Assembly: GCA_016808115.1 (NCBI GenBank)
Contig: JAEQBH010004542.1
Coordinates: 307,675 to 371,674, forward strand
Source of the DNA: Tetrastigma voinierianum
Taxonomy: Eukaryota > Streptophyta > Magnoliopsida > Vitales > Vitaceae
Direction of reading: 5' to 3'
DNA: 64,000 nt
Position 1 is the stretch's first letter, and the number at the start of each line of letters is the position of its first letter. This document shows, in pieces, positions 10,598 to 23,099 of the stretch. Below the pieces are notes generated by a model. The model worked only from the letters and a program-made list of their open reading frames with translations. It was not told the origin of the DNA and made no database searches. The position numbers were made by a program, and so were the translations under genes.

Positions 10598-13500
10598 TTG
10601 GAAATCTCAAAGAAACTAGTAATGAAAATAGAGAGAGACGAAGAGGAGATGGATCTTCCTCTTCAAAAAGCGCTCTGTCTCCATAATTCATATCATCCTG
10701 GGATGACATTGGTGACAATGCCTTTCATAGGAAAGAATTTCCTATCATGGAGTAGATCTGTGAAAATTGCGATGGGAGCCAAAAACAAGTTGTGCTTCAT
10801 AGATGGGACATACACTCCACCGTCTTAAGATTCACCTCTATATGGAGGCTAGAAAAAGGCAGACTACATGATTTTATCTTGGCTACTGAACTCCATTTGC
10901 AAGGATATTTAAGAATCCTTTATTTAGTCAAACTCAACCTGAGATTTATGGTTAGAGGTAGAGGCACATTTCAGTGAAAGCAATGGGCGAATGATTTATC
11001 AATTACAATGAGAAATCAATGCTTTTATACAAGGTAATGCATCTGTTACTCAGTACTTCTCTAACCTTAAAAAATTGTGGGATGAATTGTCCTGTTTGGA
11101 GTCTCTACCACCTTGTACGTATGGTGTTGCAAGAATATTGTCTGACTTTGTTGAATCTCATAAAATTATGCAATTTTTGATGGAACTCAATGAGGAGTTT
11201 CATAATTCAAAGGATCTGATTCTTTTACTGGATCCATTGCCATCTCTGAGCAAAGTATACTTCATGGTTTTGAAGGTTGAGAAGCAACATATGACAAATA
11301 TGATGAAAACATATCACATAGAAATGACTGCATTGTTAGCAAAAACCTATGGATCAAGTAACATACAGAATAATGATGCTCATGAAATTTTGCAACCCAG
11401 ATTTGGAAATGGTAATGGTATTACTCAATCCTACTCAACCTCTAAAGGATCTATTAAGAGAGGAAATTTTCATAATTTTGATGGAGCACCCTAACATAAA
11501 GATCATTTACATTGTGAACATTGTGGGATGACAGGACACACCATGGCTAGTTGTTTTAAAATCCACGGTTATCCAAACTGGTATAAGGAATTGAAGACTA
11601 GAAGAACACCTCAACAAACAAGAGGACACCTTGCAAATGCAACTTTGGATACTTCTCTTGACTTTGTCAACATGATTGACTCCAACAGTGAAGAAAAGAT
11701 CCTTGATTCATCTCCACATGATGTTGATCTCTCCTCACTTATACAACAAGAAATAGAAAAATATATGAAGGATAAAGGACATGTCACCCAAACTCATTTT
11801 GCTCAGTCAAGCTTTGAAGGTAACCTATCTACTACAAATTGCAGCCATAGTCTACAAATGAATTCTTCACCGGAACAAAATTTTTGGATAATAGACACTG
11901 GTGCATCAAATCACATGTGTCATGACCTAAGTCTTATGACTGATGTTAAAGACGTTCAACCTCCTCTTCCAGTTTTCCTTCCTGATGGAAGTACACATTA
12001 TGTTGACAAAGTGGGACAAGTCATTCTACGTGGAGTTTTGTCCCTCATTGATGTGTTGTATCTTCCCACCTTTAAGTACAATCTACTGTCAATCAACAAG
12101 CTTTGCACCACTTGTAATGTGTGGTTCAATTTCACCTTTACATCTTGTCACTTGCAAGAAGCAAAGACTAATAGACTTGCGGTTGTGGGCAAGGTGCTTG
12201 GTACTCTTTACGTCCTTGATTAGTCCAACTACAAAGATTGCAAATATCACCCTACAACACTTAATGTCTTGATTTTCTTCTTTCAAATCCCAAAAATGTT
12301 TCCCTTGTTTTTTAAAGCCCTCTTGCAAGCGCTATCCAGTTATGGCACCAACCATTTGGTCATGCTTCTTTCACTATTTTGAAGCATTTGTCTTTTTTGT
12401 CAAACATGTTGTTTCCAAACAAACCTCATTGTTATATTTGTCCTTTGGCAAAACAACAACGTCTACCTTTTCCTTCAAATCATATTCATACACTTTCTCC
12501 TTTTGAGTTGATACATGTTGACCTTTGAGGTCCTTATCGCCATGACTGTTTAAGTGGAGCTCGATTCATGGTAACTATATTGGATGATTATAGCAGAGCT
12601 ACGTGGACCTATCTCATTTCAAATAAGTCTCAGGCTCTTACTATCCTTACCAATTTTGCAAAAATGGCCAGTGTCCATTTTCACAACAATATTAAGACTC
12701 TTAAACCAGATAATGGCACTGAGTTCACCAATACTACTTTTCAATAATTTCTTACCCAACATGGTATTCTCCATCAGAGGAGTTGTGTGTACTCCTCAGA
12801 AAAATGATGTTGTCGAACACAAGCACAAGCACTTGCTCCAACTTGCTCGAGTCCTATTGTTTTAGTCACAGTTACCATTTTTTTTTTGGGATCATGCCCT
12901 CCTTATGTCTACTCATCTGGTAAATAGACTTCCCTCTTCTCTCCATAGTTGGAAAACTCCCTATGAAGTTCTCTATGGTCATCCTTCAGACTGTCCTTTT
13001 CTTCGTTGTTTTGGTTGCTTGTGTTTCGCCAATAATATCAAACTTCACAAAGATAAGTTTTCCCCCACATGCTTCAAAATGTGTTTTTCTAGGTTTCCAA
13101 ACGAACATGAAGGCCTACAAAGTTTATGATCTTCACTCTCATACAGTTTTCCACAATAGGGATGTTGTTTTTGTTGAAACTGTTTTTCCCTTCTCTTCCT
13201 CCTTCCCTATGCTACCTTCTTCCCCCTCTCATATTCTCAATTTTTCTCTTCCTAATGACTTATTCACATCCTCTACCCCATGCTCTATTTCTATTTCTTC
13301 TCCAAACTACTCTATTTCTCTTCCTTCTTCTCCTACTTCCCCAGCTTCTCCCGATCTTGCCTTCTCTCCTTTCTCTGTTTCTCCTTCCTCTCCTCCTTTT
13401 CTTCCTCCAAGAATTCGACACCCCTACTCGGCTATAGGATTTTGTGACAAATTGTTCTTTTGTTTCCCTTCCTATGCCTTCATATTGTTCTCCTATTCCT

Positions 13501-15148
13501 CCATCTTCTCCTCACACTCCCCCTACTTTTCCCTAAATCTCTTCCTCCCATTTTTCTTCTTCCTACCTTGGCTTTCTTGGCCAGGACTCTTCATTCCATG
13601 AGCCCACTTCTTATGCCCAGGTTTGTCTTTATCCTGAAAGGTGTCATGCCATGCACCAAGAGCTGTAGGCCCTTGAAACCAACCACTCCTGGGACCTCAT
13701 TCCACTTCCCCCTGGCATGAAACCGATTGGTTGTCATTGGGTTTTCAAAACCAAGCTTTCTCCACATGGCACTGTTGATCGTTACAAGGCACGTCTTGTT
13801 GCCAAGGGGTATCACCATATTGAGAGGGTTGATTATTTTGATAGTTTCTCCCTTGTGGCTAAATCGGTCACTGTTCGCTTATTTTTTGTCGTGGCCATAG
13901 CTCATTCTTGGCCTATCCATCAGATTGGACATAAATAATGCCTCCCTCCATGGTTTTTTGGATGAGGGGGTCTTCAGGCTCTCGCCTAAAGACTACTCTA
14001 TTGCTCTACCTACCCATGTTTGTCTCTTGTGCAAGTCTTTATATGGTCTCAAGCAGGCCTCTACTTGATAGATTGCTAGAAACCTCTCCTCGAGCTATTG
14101 GTTTTGGTTTCGTGATTCCTCTTTTGTTGATTACCTTTTTTTACAACATACTGGCTATTTTTTCTTGGCTTTATTGGTGTATGTAGATGATGTTCTATTG
14201 GCTGGAACTCATGAAGCTCATATTCTTTAGGCCAAACCTTTTCTCCATTCTACTTTCACTATAAAGGATTTGGGCTATGCCAAATACTTCACACTTGGGG
14301 TGAAATTATCGAAACCTCATGGGACCTACCTTAACAGTAAAAAATAATATATATTGGATATTCTCTTGGATGTTGGCCTTTTTGTGGCCAAATATACCAC
14401 TATGCGCTTGCCTAAAGGCCTTTAACTCACTGCCGATCATGGTACCTTGCTTAGTGATCCTGCTCTCTTTCGTCGACTTGTTGGTCGCTTGATTTATCTC
14501 AACTTTTCATGCATGGATATCACTTACAGTGTGCAACTTCTTAGTCAGTTTGTTGGCTCTCCTCGCCAGCCCCATTGGGAGGCTGCTCTTCATCTCTTGA
14601 GGTATCTTAAAGAATCTCCATCCAGGGGCCTTTTTTTCCTACTTCTAATTCTCTTCGACTTGAGGCTTTCTCGATGCTAACTGGGCTTTGTGCCTTGATT
14701 CGCAATGATTGCTTGTTGGCTATTGCCTTTTTCTTGGTTCACGCTCCCCAGGAACTGTGGCGTGCAAAACCGCTTATCACGCAGATCTCCTGTTCTTCAA
14801 CAGAGGTTGAGTATCAAAGCATGGCTACCTCGCCGAGCTTTAGTGGTGGTGCGGCGCACCCGTTTGCGGGAGTTTTTGGTATCCTTCATCTTAGATACCT
14901 TTATGAAATTTGCTTGATGACAAACTGCATTACATATTGCTAATAATCCAGTTTTTCACTAGCGCACCAAGCACTTAGAGATTAATTTCCATCTTGTCCG
15001 TGAGAAGCTCAAAGTCGGTTTCCTCATTCCTCAACATGTGTCTTCTACTTTCCATCTGAGCATTTTTGCAAATCCCTCTCCTAGTCCTCTCTTTTCCTTT
15101 GCTTTCAAGTGGGGATTGGTTAATGTTCATCAACCCACTCCATATTGA
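10598..15148 (+). pseudogene. Ty1/copia gag-pol, decayed
   Basis: The domain order is copia type. A gag segment (about 10598-11490) is followed by a CCHC knuckle, CEHCGMTGHTMASC (about 11510-11555). Next comes aspartic protease WIIDTGASNHM (about 11885), then the GAG-pre-integrase block ending LLSINKL (about 12085). A frameshifted integrase core (about 12500-13130) and a Pro/Ser-rich, pyrimidine-biased linker (13140-13560) lead to RT. RT begins GCHWVFKTK and KARLVAKGY (about 13725) and keeps YVDD (about 14185). RNase H ends at 14900-15148. Many stops and frameshifts occur, so it cannot make its own polyprotein. The polypurine tract is at 15147-15159. Confidence 0.92.
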
Positions 15149-15159
15149 GGGGGGGGGGA

Positions 15160-15186
15160 TGTGGAATATATCCTCATTTTACATGA
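15160..15186 (+). mobile_element. Copia 3' LTR remnant (first 27 bp) at deletion junction
   Basis: It starts TGTGGAATATATCC after the polypurine tract and breaks off after TTTTACAT. The next bases belong to the middle of the P450 gene. Compared with copy 1 (4866-6068), about 1 kb is missing: the rest of the LTR, the P450 upstream region and the first half of the P450. Confidence 0.88.
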
Positions 15187-15979
15187 TAGCAAAGATCAGG
15201 CGACGATCTTCCTCCCGCACATAAGAGCTAGATAGCGGCTAAAGCTGGAAACGCATAATATTTCTTCATCGTCTTACGTCGACTCTTTGTTGGATCTACA
15301 CCTCTCGGAGGAGAAGAGAAAGCTTGAAGAATCAGAGATTGTGACGTTGAGCTCAAAATTTCTTAGTGGCGGGACTGACACTACCTCCACTTCCCTGCAA
15401 TGGATCATGGCCAACCTGGTGAAGTCTCCCCAAATTCAAGCCAAGCTTTTCTAGGAGATTAAACATGTTATAGGGAAAGAGAAGGAAAATATGGAGGAAG
15501 AGGATTTGGACAAGATTTCATACTTGAAGGCGGTGATCTTGGAATGTCTCAGGCGGCATCCGCCAGGGCCCTTTGCATTGCCTCATGCAGTGACAGAAGA
15601 CATAACCTTTGAAGGGTATGTTATCCCCACGAAGGGCTCTGTCAATTTCATGGTTTCCCATATGAATTGGAACCCAAAGATTTGGGAAGACCCAATGGAG
15701 TTCAGGCCAGAGAGGTTCTTAATGAACAGAAACAATGGAGAAGCGTTTGATATAACTAGGAGCAGAGAGATAAAGATGATACCGTTTGGTGCAGGGAGGA
15801 GGATATGTCCTAGCTATGGATTGGCTTTGCTGCATTTGGAGTATTTTGTGGCCAATTTGGTTTGGAATTTTGAATGGAAGGCTGTGGAGGTAGATGAAGT
15901 TGATTTATCAGAGAAGCAGGAACTCACAAAAGTCATGAAGAATCCATTGCAGGTGTTAATATATTCAAGGATGAAATAA
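15187..15979 (+). pseudogene. CYP89A-like cytochrome P450 pseudogene, copy 2 (3' half)
   Basis: The second P450 copy, truncated at its 5' side, matches copy 1 from about base 6068 onward. The frame stays open past the point of the first copy-1 frameshift. It has two nonsense codons where copy 1 encodes Gln: TAG in the ARQRL segment (about 15232) and TAG in LFQEIKH (about 15453). I-helix GGTDTT, ECLRR (for E-x-x-R) and FRPERF are kept. The haem loop reads FGAGRRICPS, so the Gly after Cys-Pro is Ser. The last 489 bases (15491-15979) are open to the stop. It has no promoter, anchor or substrate-recognition half and cannot function. Confidence 0.92.
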
Positions 15980-17103
15980 TTAATGTAAAAAAAAAAAAAA
16001 AAGGCAGATGTGGATTTAGTAGACCACCCCCGCTGCATAACTGCTACTTCATGGTTCATACGATATTTCAGTGTGATGTATGGATTTGATCTAATTATAT
16101 GTATAATATTAAGAAATTTTTAGTTAAAAGATACAAAATAACGTTAAATTTGTGAATCTAACATTTTCACCGTCTTTTAGAAAAATATATATCCCATGTT
16201 TTTTTCTTGAAAAATAACTCATTTTGGACAAAAATATTTCTCCATATATGAATTTACATTGTCTTTTAAAAGAGAATGTTATTTTTGCAAGAAAATAAGA
16301 AGGAAATTTTTTGTCAAAATCAGACCAAAAATTTATGGAGGATCAAATTTCCAAAATTGAGCTTTCAAAAAGTCTTTTAATACTCATCATGCCTAGCTTA
16401 AGTGTTAGAATGTTCACTATTAAAACAAGCAAAGGGCATAAAGAAAGGGTTCTATTCAAGTTCTAGTGAGAATAGATGACTACCTTAAAACTAAAGTGTA
16501 TTATAAAAAGTCTTTTAATCAAATCATCGCAATATTAAAAGGGAAGATCTAACTTTTTGATGGGCCCTTGAAGATTTAGCTAATGAATAAACTATCGGAA
16601 TATATTACTTTCTTCCACCGTTTATCCTTGGAATGCCAGAGAAAAACTTGGCATGTGGCAGGCCTAGGTACAGTCTTGAAGTTTTTTCTTAAAAGAAATA
16701 AATTTATTGATTCAGACTAGTAATACAATCGATAGAAACATATAATCAAGAGTGCTAAAAACTTTAGAGGATGATGCAACATCCATGATAATAGCAAAAA
16801 GGATTGGCTTAAGGCCTACACATTTGATAATCCAACAATGTCTTAAATACCTAAGATTCTAGATCTACAGCATACTGATGAATAGGATTTGACGTGATGA
16901 CTCTATCGAACAAGGACTTGAACGAGAGAATAGAAAGAGAAGTGGCTAGGGTTTCCAGAGAAAGGGAGTGCAATTATTTTTAATTTTCAATCTTGACGTT
17001 ATTTTTTTAGAACCCTATCATATACCTCAAATAAGTCATGAGACTAAAGGCAAGCCTCAAATAAGGGAGTGCAATTGTTTTTTTACTTAATGCTAGATAG
17101 AAC
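15980..17103 (+). other. P450 copy-2 3' flank, then unassigned sequence
   Basis: Bases 15980-16440 match 6853-7320 (duplicated 3' flank, including the A-run 15987-16002). From 16440 to 17103 no family was recognised. The similar phrases AAAGGGAGTGCAATTATTTT (about 16960) and ATAAGGGAGTGCAATTGTTT (about 17061) form a short direct repeat. There is no coding capacity. Confidence 0.6.
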
Positions 17104-17898
17104 CAATGAACAAAATTTCAATTTTTTTAGCCGAAATATTGGTTATCGGCAGGCCCCGAAATGATATTGCCAACCGATAGTCGGTTGGCCAAAAAATCGG
17201 AAAAATCGTCGAAATTTCAACGAAATATCGGAAATTCCCGAAATTTTGGCAAAATTTCGAGACTTTATCTCATGCGCTGGAATTTCTGAAAAAATATTGG
17301 TAAAATATCAGAGATATATCGGTAAATATAGGTAAGTATTGGTAAATATCGGTAAAATATCGGTTTTTGTTTACTTAAATCAAATCCAACGGTTAGAATT
17401 AAATCACAATGGTTTTTTGACAATCCAATGACTATTTTGAGTCCAAAAAATTCTATAAATACCCCTAAAATTATATAATTTCTTTACAAACTCATCCATA
17501 CACATCCAAGCTCCATTTAACTCTCAAATTATTTTTTCTTTGTGATTTTTCTCAATATTTTGAAGATCTTGTTATGAATATTGTCTTCATATAGATGGGA
17601 TCTCTTCATCAAATAATATAATGGAGCCACATCAGTCTTCATTTTGGTTTTAAATGACTATTGTAATATAATTTCTCGATAAATTATAATGAATATTATT
17701 TTCAATAAGTGTATATTTACTTGTTTATGTCTTTTTTATAGTTCAACAAATTATTTCCATGAATGTCAAAGTATTTTTATTAATTTTTGCTTTACTGATA
17801 TTTTTGTCAAAATATCCATCGATATTTACCGATATTTCTGATATATCCATAAAATCCAAATACCGATATATCTGTAATTACCGATATTTTGTTCCTTG
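17104..17898. mobile_element. Non-autonomous hAT-type DNA transposon
   Basis: The 795-bp element has imperfect terminal inverted repeats: left CAATGAACAAAATTTC, right end reversed CAAGGAACAAAATATC (14 of 16 match). An exact 8-bp target duplication, GATAGAAC (17096-17103 and 17899-17906), flanks it. An 8-bp TSD with short TIRs is the hAT hallmark. The subterminal regions carry many ATATCGGTAAATATCGG-type words pointing inward (about 17280-17370 and inverted 17810-17890), like transposase-binding repeats. No transposase ORF was seen. The family label is inferred; the ends and TSD are direct observations. Confidence 0.85.
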
Positions 17899-18409
17899 GA
17901 TAGAACTTTTTCTCTTGCTTAATAGGATTAAGTATTTAGTTCTTTGTTTTTTCTAAAAAAAATCAATATTCTTTCAATTTTTATCTAAATTTTGAGAAAA
18001 TAAAATTTTAAATTAAAATTTTAGAATATATATGCTTTAATTTAATTAGAATGAAAATTGTATCATAAAGTATATGATTTTCTCATATTTGAATATTTAA
18101 ATTTTTTTAATAGAAAAACATTGCTTTTATTTAGAAAAACCCAATTTAAATATTTTGGCACTACATTAAACAAAATTTCCAAAAAAATTCAATAATAAGT
18201 CATGAAAAAAGTTAAAGAAAAAACAAACCAGTTAAATGCTGAAAGCAAATTACTTTCATCAAAAAGCCAAAAAAACAAACACCACCAAATGGCAGAACTT
18301 TTTTTAAGAAGTAAGATAAGTGTTTTTTTGCATGTCATATGTGATTGCCAATATGCATTAGTATTGATGGAATATGTTTCAAATTCTTAATTAGTATTTA
18401 TTCCTTTTT
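17899..18409 (+). other. AT-rich sequence, no gene seen
   Basis: Very AT-rich, with a lysine-rich 62-codon ORF (18202-18390) that has no recognisable motif and is probably chance. Confidence 0.5.
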
Positions 18410-18846
18410 TGTAAAGAATATTGTATAGGATAATTCCAAATTTTTATATTATTGAAATATTATGTTTCCTTATTGAATAAGAAAGTTGTTATGAATATCT
18501 TTATAAATATTCTAGGTCATGAAGGGAAAAAGTTATGAGACAAAAATGATCTAGTAAAGTCTACAAGACATGTGTAAAGAAGTAAGGGTTTAGGTATTTT
18601 CTCGATATTGTGGGCATTCTATAGTTTTGTGATTTTGTGATTTTTCCTAGTAGTCACAATACTCTGATACTCCAATCTTGTACTCTGTTATTAGGATGGT
18701 GAAAGATATTCTCTTATCCGTGGATGTAGACATGATTGACGAAACCATGTTAGAACCCTTGTGCACGTTTGTGTTGATTTTTTTATCTTTGAATTTTTGA
18801 ATTGATATTCTCGTGCATAAAAGCTTCCACAGTTTAGGGCTCATTA
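18410..18846 (+). mobile_element. Probable copia-type LTR remnant
   Basis: It begins TGTAAAGAATATTG and carries, in order, ATTAGGATGGTGAAAGATAT, TCCGTGGATGTAGACATG and AAGCTTCCACAGTTTAGGG. This layout (3'-LTR leader with a CCGTGGATGTAG block) is familiar from copia LTRs. No partner LTR or TSD was identified. Confidence 0.35.
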
Positions 18847-18879
18847 TTGCCTTAGGTTATGTATAACAAAGCAAGAAGT

Positions 18880-19015
18880 TTGTCTCTGCTAGAGTGGATT
18901 AGGATGAATATTCAAGGAGGAATTAATAATGGCTAGACTATAGGTTGGGATGTTCGCTTCACTGTAACGGCATGGTGGTTATGGAATTGGAGAAATGGGA
19001 GAGTGTTTTCTTAAA
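18880..19015 (+). pseudogene. LINE ORF2 remnant
   Basis: One frame reads RFTVTAWWLWNWRNGRVFS (about 18955-19011), the W-W-L-W-x-W-R-N signature seen near the zinc-binding/RNase H part of plant L1-type LINE ORF2. Upstream codons (about 18880-18950) continue in the same frame with one stop. It is too short to place further. Confidence 0.5.
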
Positions 19016-19017
19016 GA

Positions 19018-19110
19018 AGCTTTGGGACTCAAACCCGAGACTCCTCTCCTCCCTATGTCCTATATTTTTGAAACGTTGAGTACTTTATCACATGAGCTAT
19101 GCATGATGGG
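19018..19110 (-). other. tRNA-like head (possible SINE remnant)
   Basis: The minus strand holds A-box-like TAGCTCATGTGATAAAG and, about 40 bp on, B-box-like GGTTTGAGTCC. No A-rich tail or TSD was found. It could be a truncated SINE or a coincidence. Confidence 0.3.
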
Positions 19111-19379
19111 CATATGCCCCTTATCTATTTATGCTATATCCCACTTAACATGACCTTATCTTCAAGTTTTTCTTAAATCTTAAAAAAAATAAAAAAATAA
19201 AAGGGAAATTCATATTTTGATAATACTCATAATTTGTATAAATCTTATATATTAACATTAATTTAATTTGTTTTTTTTAGAACTTTGGAGAAAATATAAA
19301 ATTAATATTATATCCATTTTTAGTTTTTCCATGAACATATATCAATTTTATCTCATTTTTTAGTTTTTATTATTATCTG

Positions 19380-20160
19380 GAATTTCTGAAGTCCCTATTA
19401 TAATAGGCATTGGTCGTCCATTGTAGACGCCTAGACGGGCTCGGTTGCCTGGCAACATTACACGGGGAGCGAGACCTCCCGAAAGGGTTGAATACGGGAT
19501 TAGAGTTGTGGCAGGAAAGAAAGTAGTTGGCGTGAGGTTACGTCAATCCCAAAGATCATACAATGTTCTCTATAGACACATTATCGATAACCGACTTTGC
19601 TGTAGCACTTGAGTGCGGCGTAGGAGCTTACTAGTCATCAGCCCACACTTGAGTACCTTACAGACGATTACCAAACACACTCCAACACCCGCTTGCTCGG
19701 CTCGACACGTGGCTCGGGAGATATCCTATAAAAGGGACAATCTATACCTTTGAAAAGAATCGCAAAAAAAGTCGAACTTACTAAAGGAGGGAAAAATTCT
19801 TTAACTATTCCTGACATGATATGTATTCCTTATTGGCAATGCCTGCGGGAAAGAATTTCAAAACTCTAATGTATGAATTCTTTTCCAAAAAATCAAACGA
19901 AGAGGAGCAGCAGAATGGCAGAAGAAGGGGAGCTAAACGGAGGAAAGATGGTTCTCCTAGAACAAAGGGTTAATGAATGGCAAGAAGCCCTCTAAAATAG
20001 TTAGAGGCTCTAGCCAAGGCGAATTTTGCGGAGGAATCTGCAAACCCCCAATGCCAGTTCTCGGCAACGACAGTTCTCGGCAATGACCAAGGACAGGCAT
20101 CGAGACGGTTGTTCGACTTAGGATTAGGCAGGGCATCGAGACCGCTCTAACAGAGAATAA
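19380..20160 (+). mobile_element. Probable 5' LTR and leader of Tat-lineage gypsy element
   Basis: GC-richer than its surroundings and directly upstream of the Tat gag. It has a TATA-like CTATAAAAGG at about 19726-19735 and an ACACGTGGCTCGG block before it. The LTR edges and primer site could not be fixed. Confidence 0.4.
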
Positions 20161-20269
20161 GAGCAATAGCCACGTCGTCTCAAATTCACGAACACCTAAG
20201 CGCTACAACTCTTAGAAGACATTGCAGCCACGCCACTGACCTGAGCACTGCTGAGACAGGGAGCCCACC

Positions 20270-21338
20270 CACGTTCGCCATGCCTAAGTTCCAAATGTTC
20301 GACTTGACGGGGGACCCTTTGATCACCTCATCCACTTCAAACAGGTTATGACCTTGCATGAACACAAAGACGCTCTTCTTTGCAAGATATTCCCATCTAG
20401 CTCAAGTGGTCAGACCCTACCCTAGCATGGTTCCACTGGCTCCCGGTTGGATCAATCAGTTAGTTTCAGGAGTTGTCAAAAACCTTTGCAACACACTACT
20501 TATGCCCAATGAGGCCTAAACATAACATGGCTAGCCTGTTGCGAGACCCTATGCAACTTCATGAAACGATTTGGTGGAACTATCTTATAGATAGACTTAG
20601 GAAGTATGGATACAGTAATGCAAGTAGTAAAGCAAGCTGTCAAGCCTAACACGTTGTTTTTCAACTCTCTCGCGTTGGATCCCCTAGATCAATTGACGAG
20701 CTTTTCCAGAAGGGAAACCAGGATGCCATGCTGGAAGATGACTAGTTGGCTACAACGCCAAACTCCATGTCCATCTCTAAAGACCCTAATGATGATGCAC
20801 TTGACCCTAAGCGAAGACAGCAAAAGCCCCTAAACGCAAAGGCGGGATACGAGGAAAAGAAGCGAAGTAGCCGAGATTGTAAGACGGGGTACGAAGGGGC
20901 AAGAACCCACTTCTCAATTTCACAGGCCCAGCTCCTTCTAATCATAAGAGAACTAGAGGGGTTTTCATTGCCTTCCCCCATGAGAAGCCCTCCAAACCAG
21001 AGAGACAGGGCTAATTTTTGCGACTACCACTACAAGCAAGGGCACATCACTGACAGATGTTGCCATTTGCAATACTTATTGAACTTCATAGCCAGAACCA
21101 CAAAGTTAAACTGCTACATCGAAGGAGGCCCACCCACCAAAGTTTGTGATGGAGGGTTAGTGAGGCCCATCCCAAGGATAACGGCAAGCCGTTGAGAGCA
21201 ACAATAGCGGCTCACAAGAAGCCCAAGACAACAATAGCACAAGAATCGATGCCCAAGTGTATCATTGCTAATATCAAATAAACTTTCACCATGATGAGAG
21301 AACGGCCAATCGACAACAAAATTGTGTTCAATGATGCT
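20270..21338 (+). pseudogene. Tat-lineage gypsy gag, decayed
   Basis: Frameshifted gag. It reads PKFQMFDLTGDPF (about 20283), then an FKQVMTLHEHKDALLCKIF segment, then VMQVVKQAVKP and NSLALDPLDQL (about 20615-20690), and finally a zinc-knuckle-like CDYHYKQGHITDRC (about 21021-21062). The order matches the gag of plant Tat-type elements that carry a second RNase H. The reading stops at FNDA (21338), where a solo LTR is inserted, and continues at 25243 with DLRNIHRQHEDAL. Confidence 0.8.
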
Positions 21339-21959
21339 TGTCACACCCCGATTCTCGGTCGGCCCGGTGGCGGATCCGAGCCCAGGGTTTAGGAAATGCG
21401 AAACCACATCTTTGGGACTCTTTACTGTTTTTTTTCCTCGAGAGAAATTTGAACTTAAAACAAAATCAAAATATCATATACAAAATAAAACTACCACCTT
21501 AGTGGTATTTACAGTATCTAAACACATACATTGAGTCCCATTTACGTATCTAGCGTCTTATGTTACAAATCGAGGTGAGGAACATGCGTGATGGACCCTA
21601 CTAGTGTCTTTAGCGCATTGTATCTGCGAGGCTTTCGAGGACATGTCTTCTCCTGGCCTGCGGATTAAAAAGCTAGAGTGCTAAGCTTTACGCTTAGTGG
21701 GAAACATATGACTTATATAGAAACACATGCACTCATACTGAATCATAATAAATATAAACATGAACAGATATCAAAATCTTCTAGGAATTCATATAATACA
21801 TTTACATACATAATTATCCTTGTAACAAACTTATGCTTTCGAGATATCTCATTATCTGATGCCGAACTTATACTTATAACAAGCTTATACTTACTCGAAT
21901 CTTACAACGATGGCGGACTTATTCATATTCAATCTCAGAAGTAGGACACATACTTATGC

Positions 21960-22510
21960 TTGTATCAGACGTATACTTATTCAGGTCTCCCAAAGGACAT
22001 ATATATCGGACTTATACTGATACTTGTCTCAGACTTATAATTATTCAGATCTCCCAAAGGACATATACTTGAACCACGTCGGGCCCGTACTTATCCACAT
22101 ACTCGTAGTTTCGCATCTCTCACCCGAATCTCCAGTAGGAGTTCCACGAGGAGACATGCTTATCTGGTACCCTTAGGTACAACAAGGCTTATACTTATAC
22201 TACGGAGTTTACACTTGTTCGGAGGTACCCGTATGTAGTACATAGATATGACGGAACGTATACTGGTATTGCGGAACTTATTCTTATACGAAAGTACTCG
22301 TAAGTAGTACAAAACTTATACTGGTACTTCGTATCTTATACTTGTACTACGAAGCATATCCTGGTCTTACAGAACTTATACTTGTATTACTGAACTTGTT
22401 CTTGTATTTCAAATCTTATACTTGTCTTACGGAGCATATACTTGTGTTACAGAACTTATTCTTATCTTACGGATCTTATACTTGTGTTACTCATGGAATT
22501 CTTGTATTTC
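21960..22510 (+). repeat. Ladder of CTTATACTTGT-type repeats
   Basis: About 20 degenerate units of 20-25 bp are built on CTTATACTTGTATTACGGAA and variants, with TACTCGTAAGTAGTAC words between them. It lies within the minus-strand solo LTR. Confidence 0.75.
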
Positions 22511-23099
22511 GAGGATCTTATTCTTGTGCAAGGCACGTAGGTACGATAATTGAACGGTCGAGAATCATATCACCTCTGGTGGTCAGAGGACTTATACGGA
22601 TGCGGACGTTAGTCAGTAGTAGATCTGAATCACATCAAATACATATACCGGGTTTATCACAGTTCGAACATATCCCGAAAGCAAGCGAGTTGTCGGTTTA
22701 TATCATGTCGTGCTGAAACATCTGATTTCTTATGCTTACCTCTTGGCTTATGCTTATTCGAATCTCGCGGGGAGTTTGAGCTTATTCTTATACAAAGTAC
22801 ACATTAAGTACTACATGATTCATTATCTGGAAGTGCAGTAGTACCTCTTGGACTTATACTTACTTTATATTACAAGACTTATGCTTATTTTGCCAGATGC
22901 GGAGTACCATAGGTACTACGATTTTACATTGCAAAAAGTGCGGTAGATCGCTGCGGAACAAATACGGTGCAGGTAGGTACATTCAAATCTTTACCATATT
23001 CATTTCTTTTACTCTTATTCTTTATTCGAGGGTTTTATCATATAATTGTTTGATTGCCTAGACCGATGTCTGAATGAGTAGGACCATGACATAATAAGT

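Noticed and set aside
12963..13601. 212-codon Ser/Pro/Phe-rich ORF suggesting a secreted protein
   Set aside because: It overlaps the integrase-to-RT linker of the copia polyprotein; the pyrimidine bias keeps several frames open.
19018..19110. Functional tRNA gene on the minus strand
   Set aside because: A-box- and B-box-like words exist, but no complete cloverleaf with matching acceptor stem could be drawn. It is kept only as a low-confidence SINE-like remnant.
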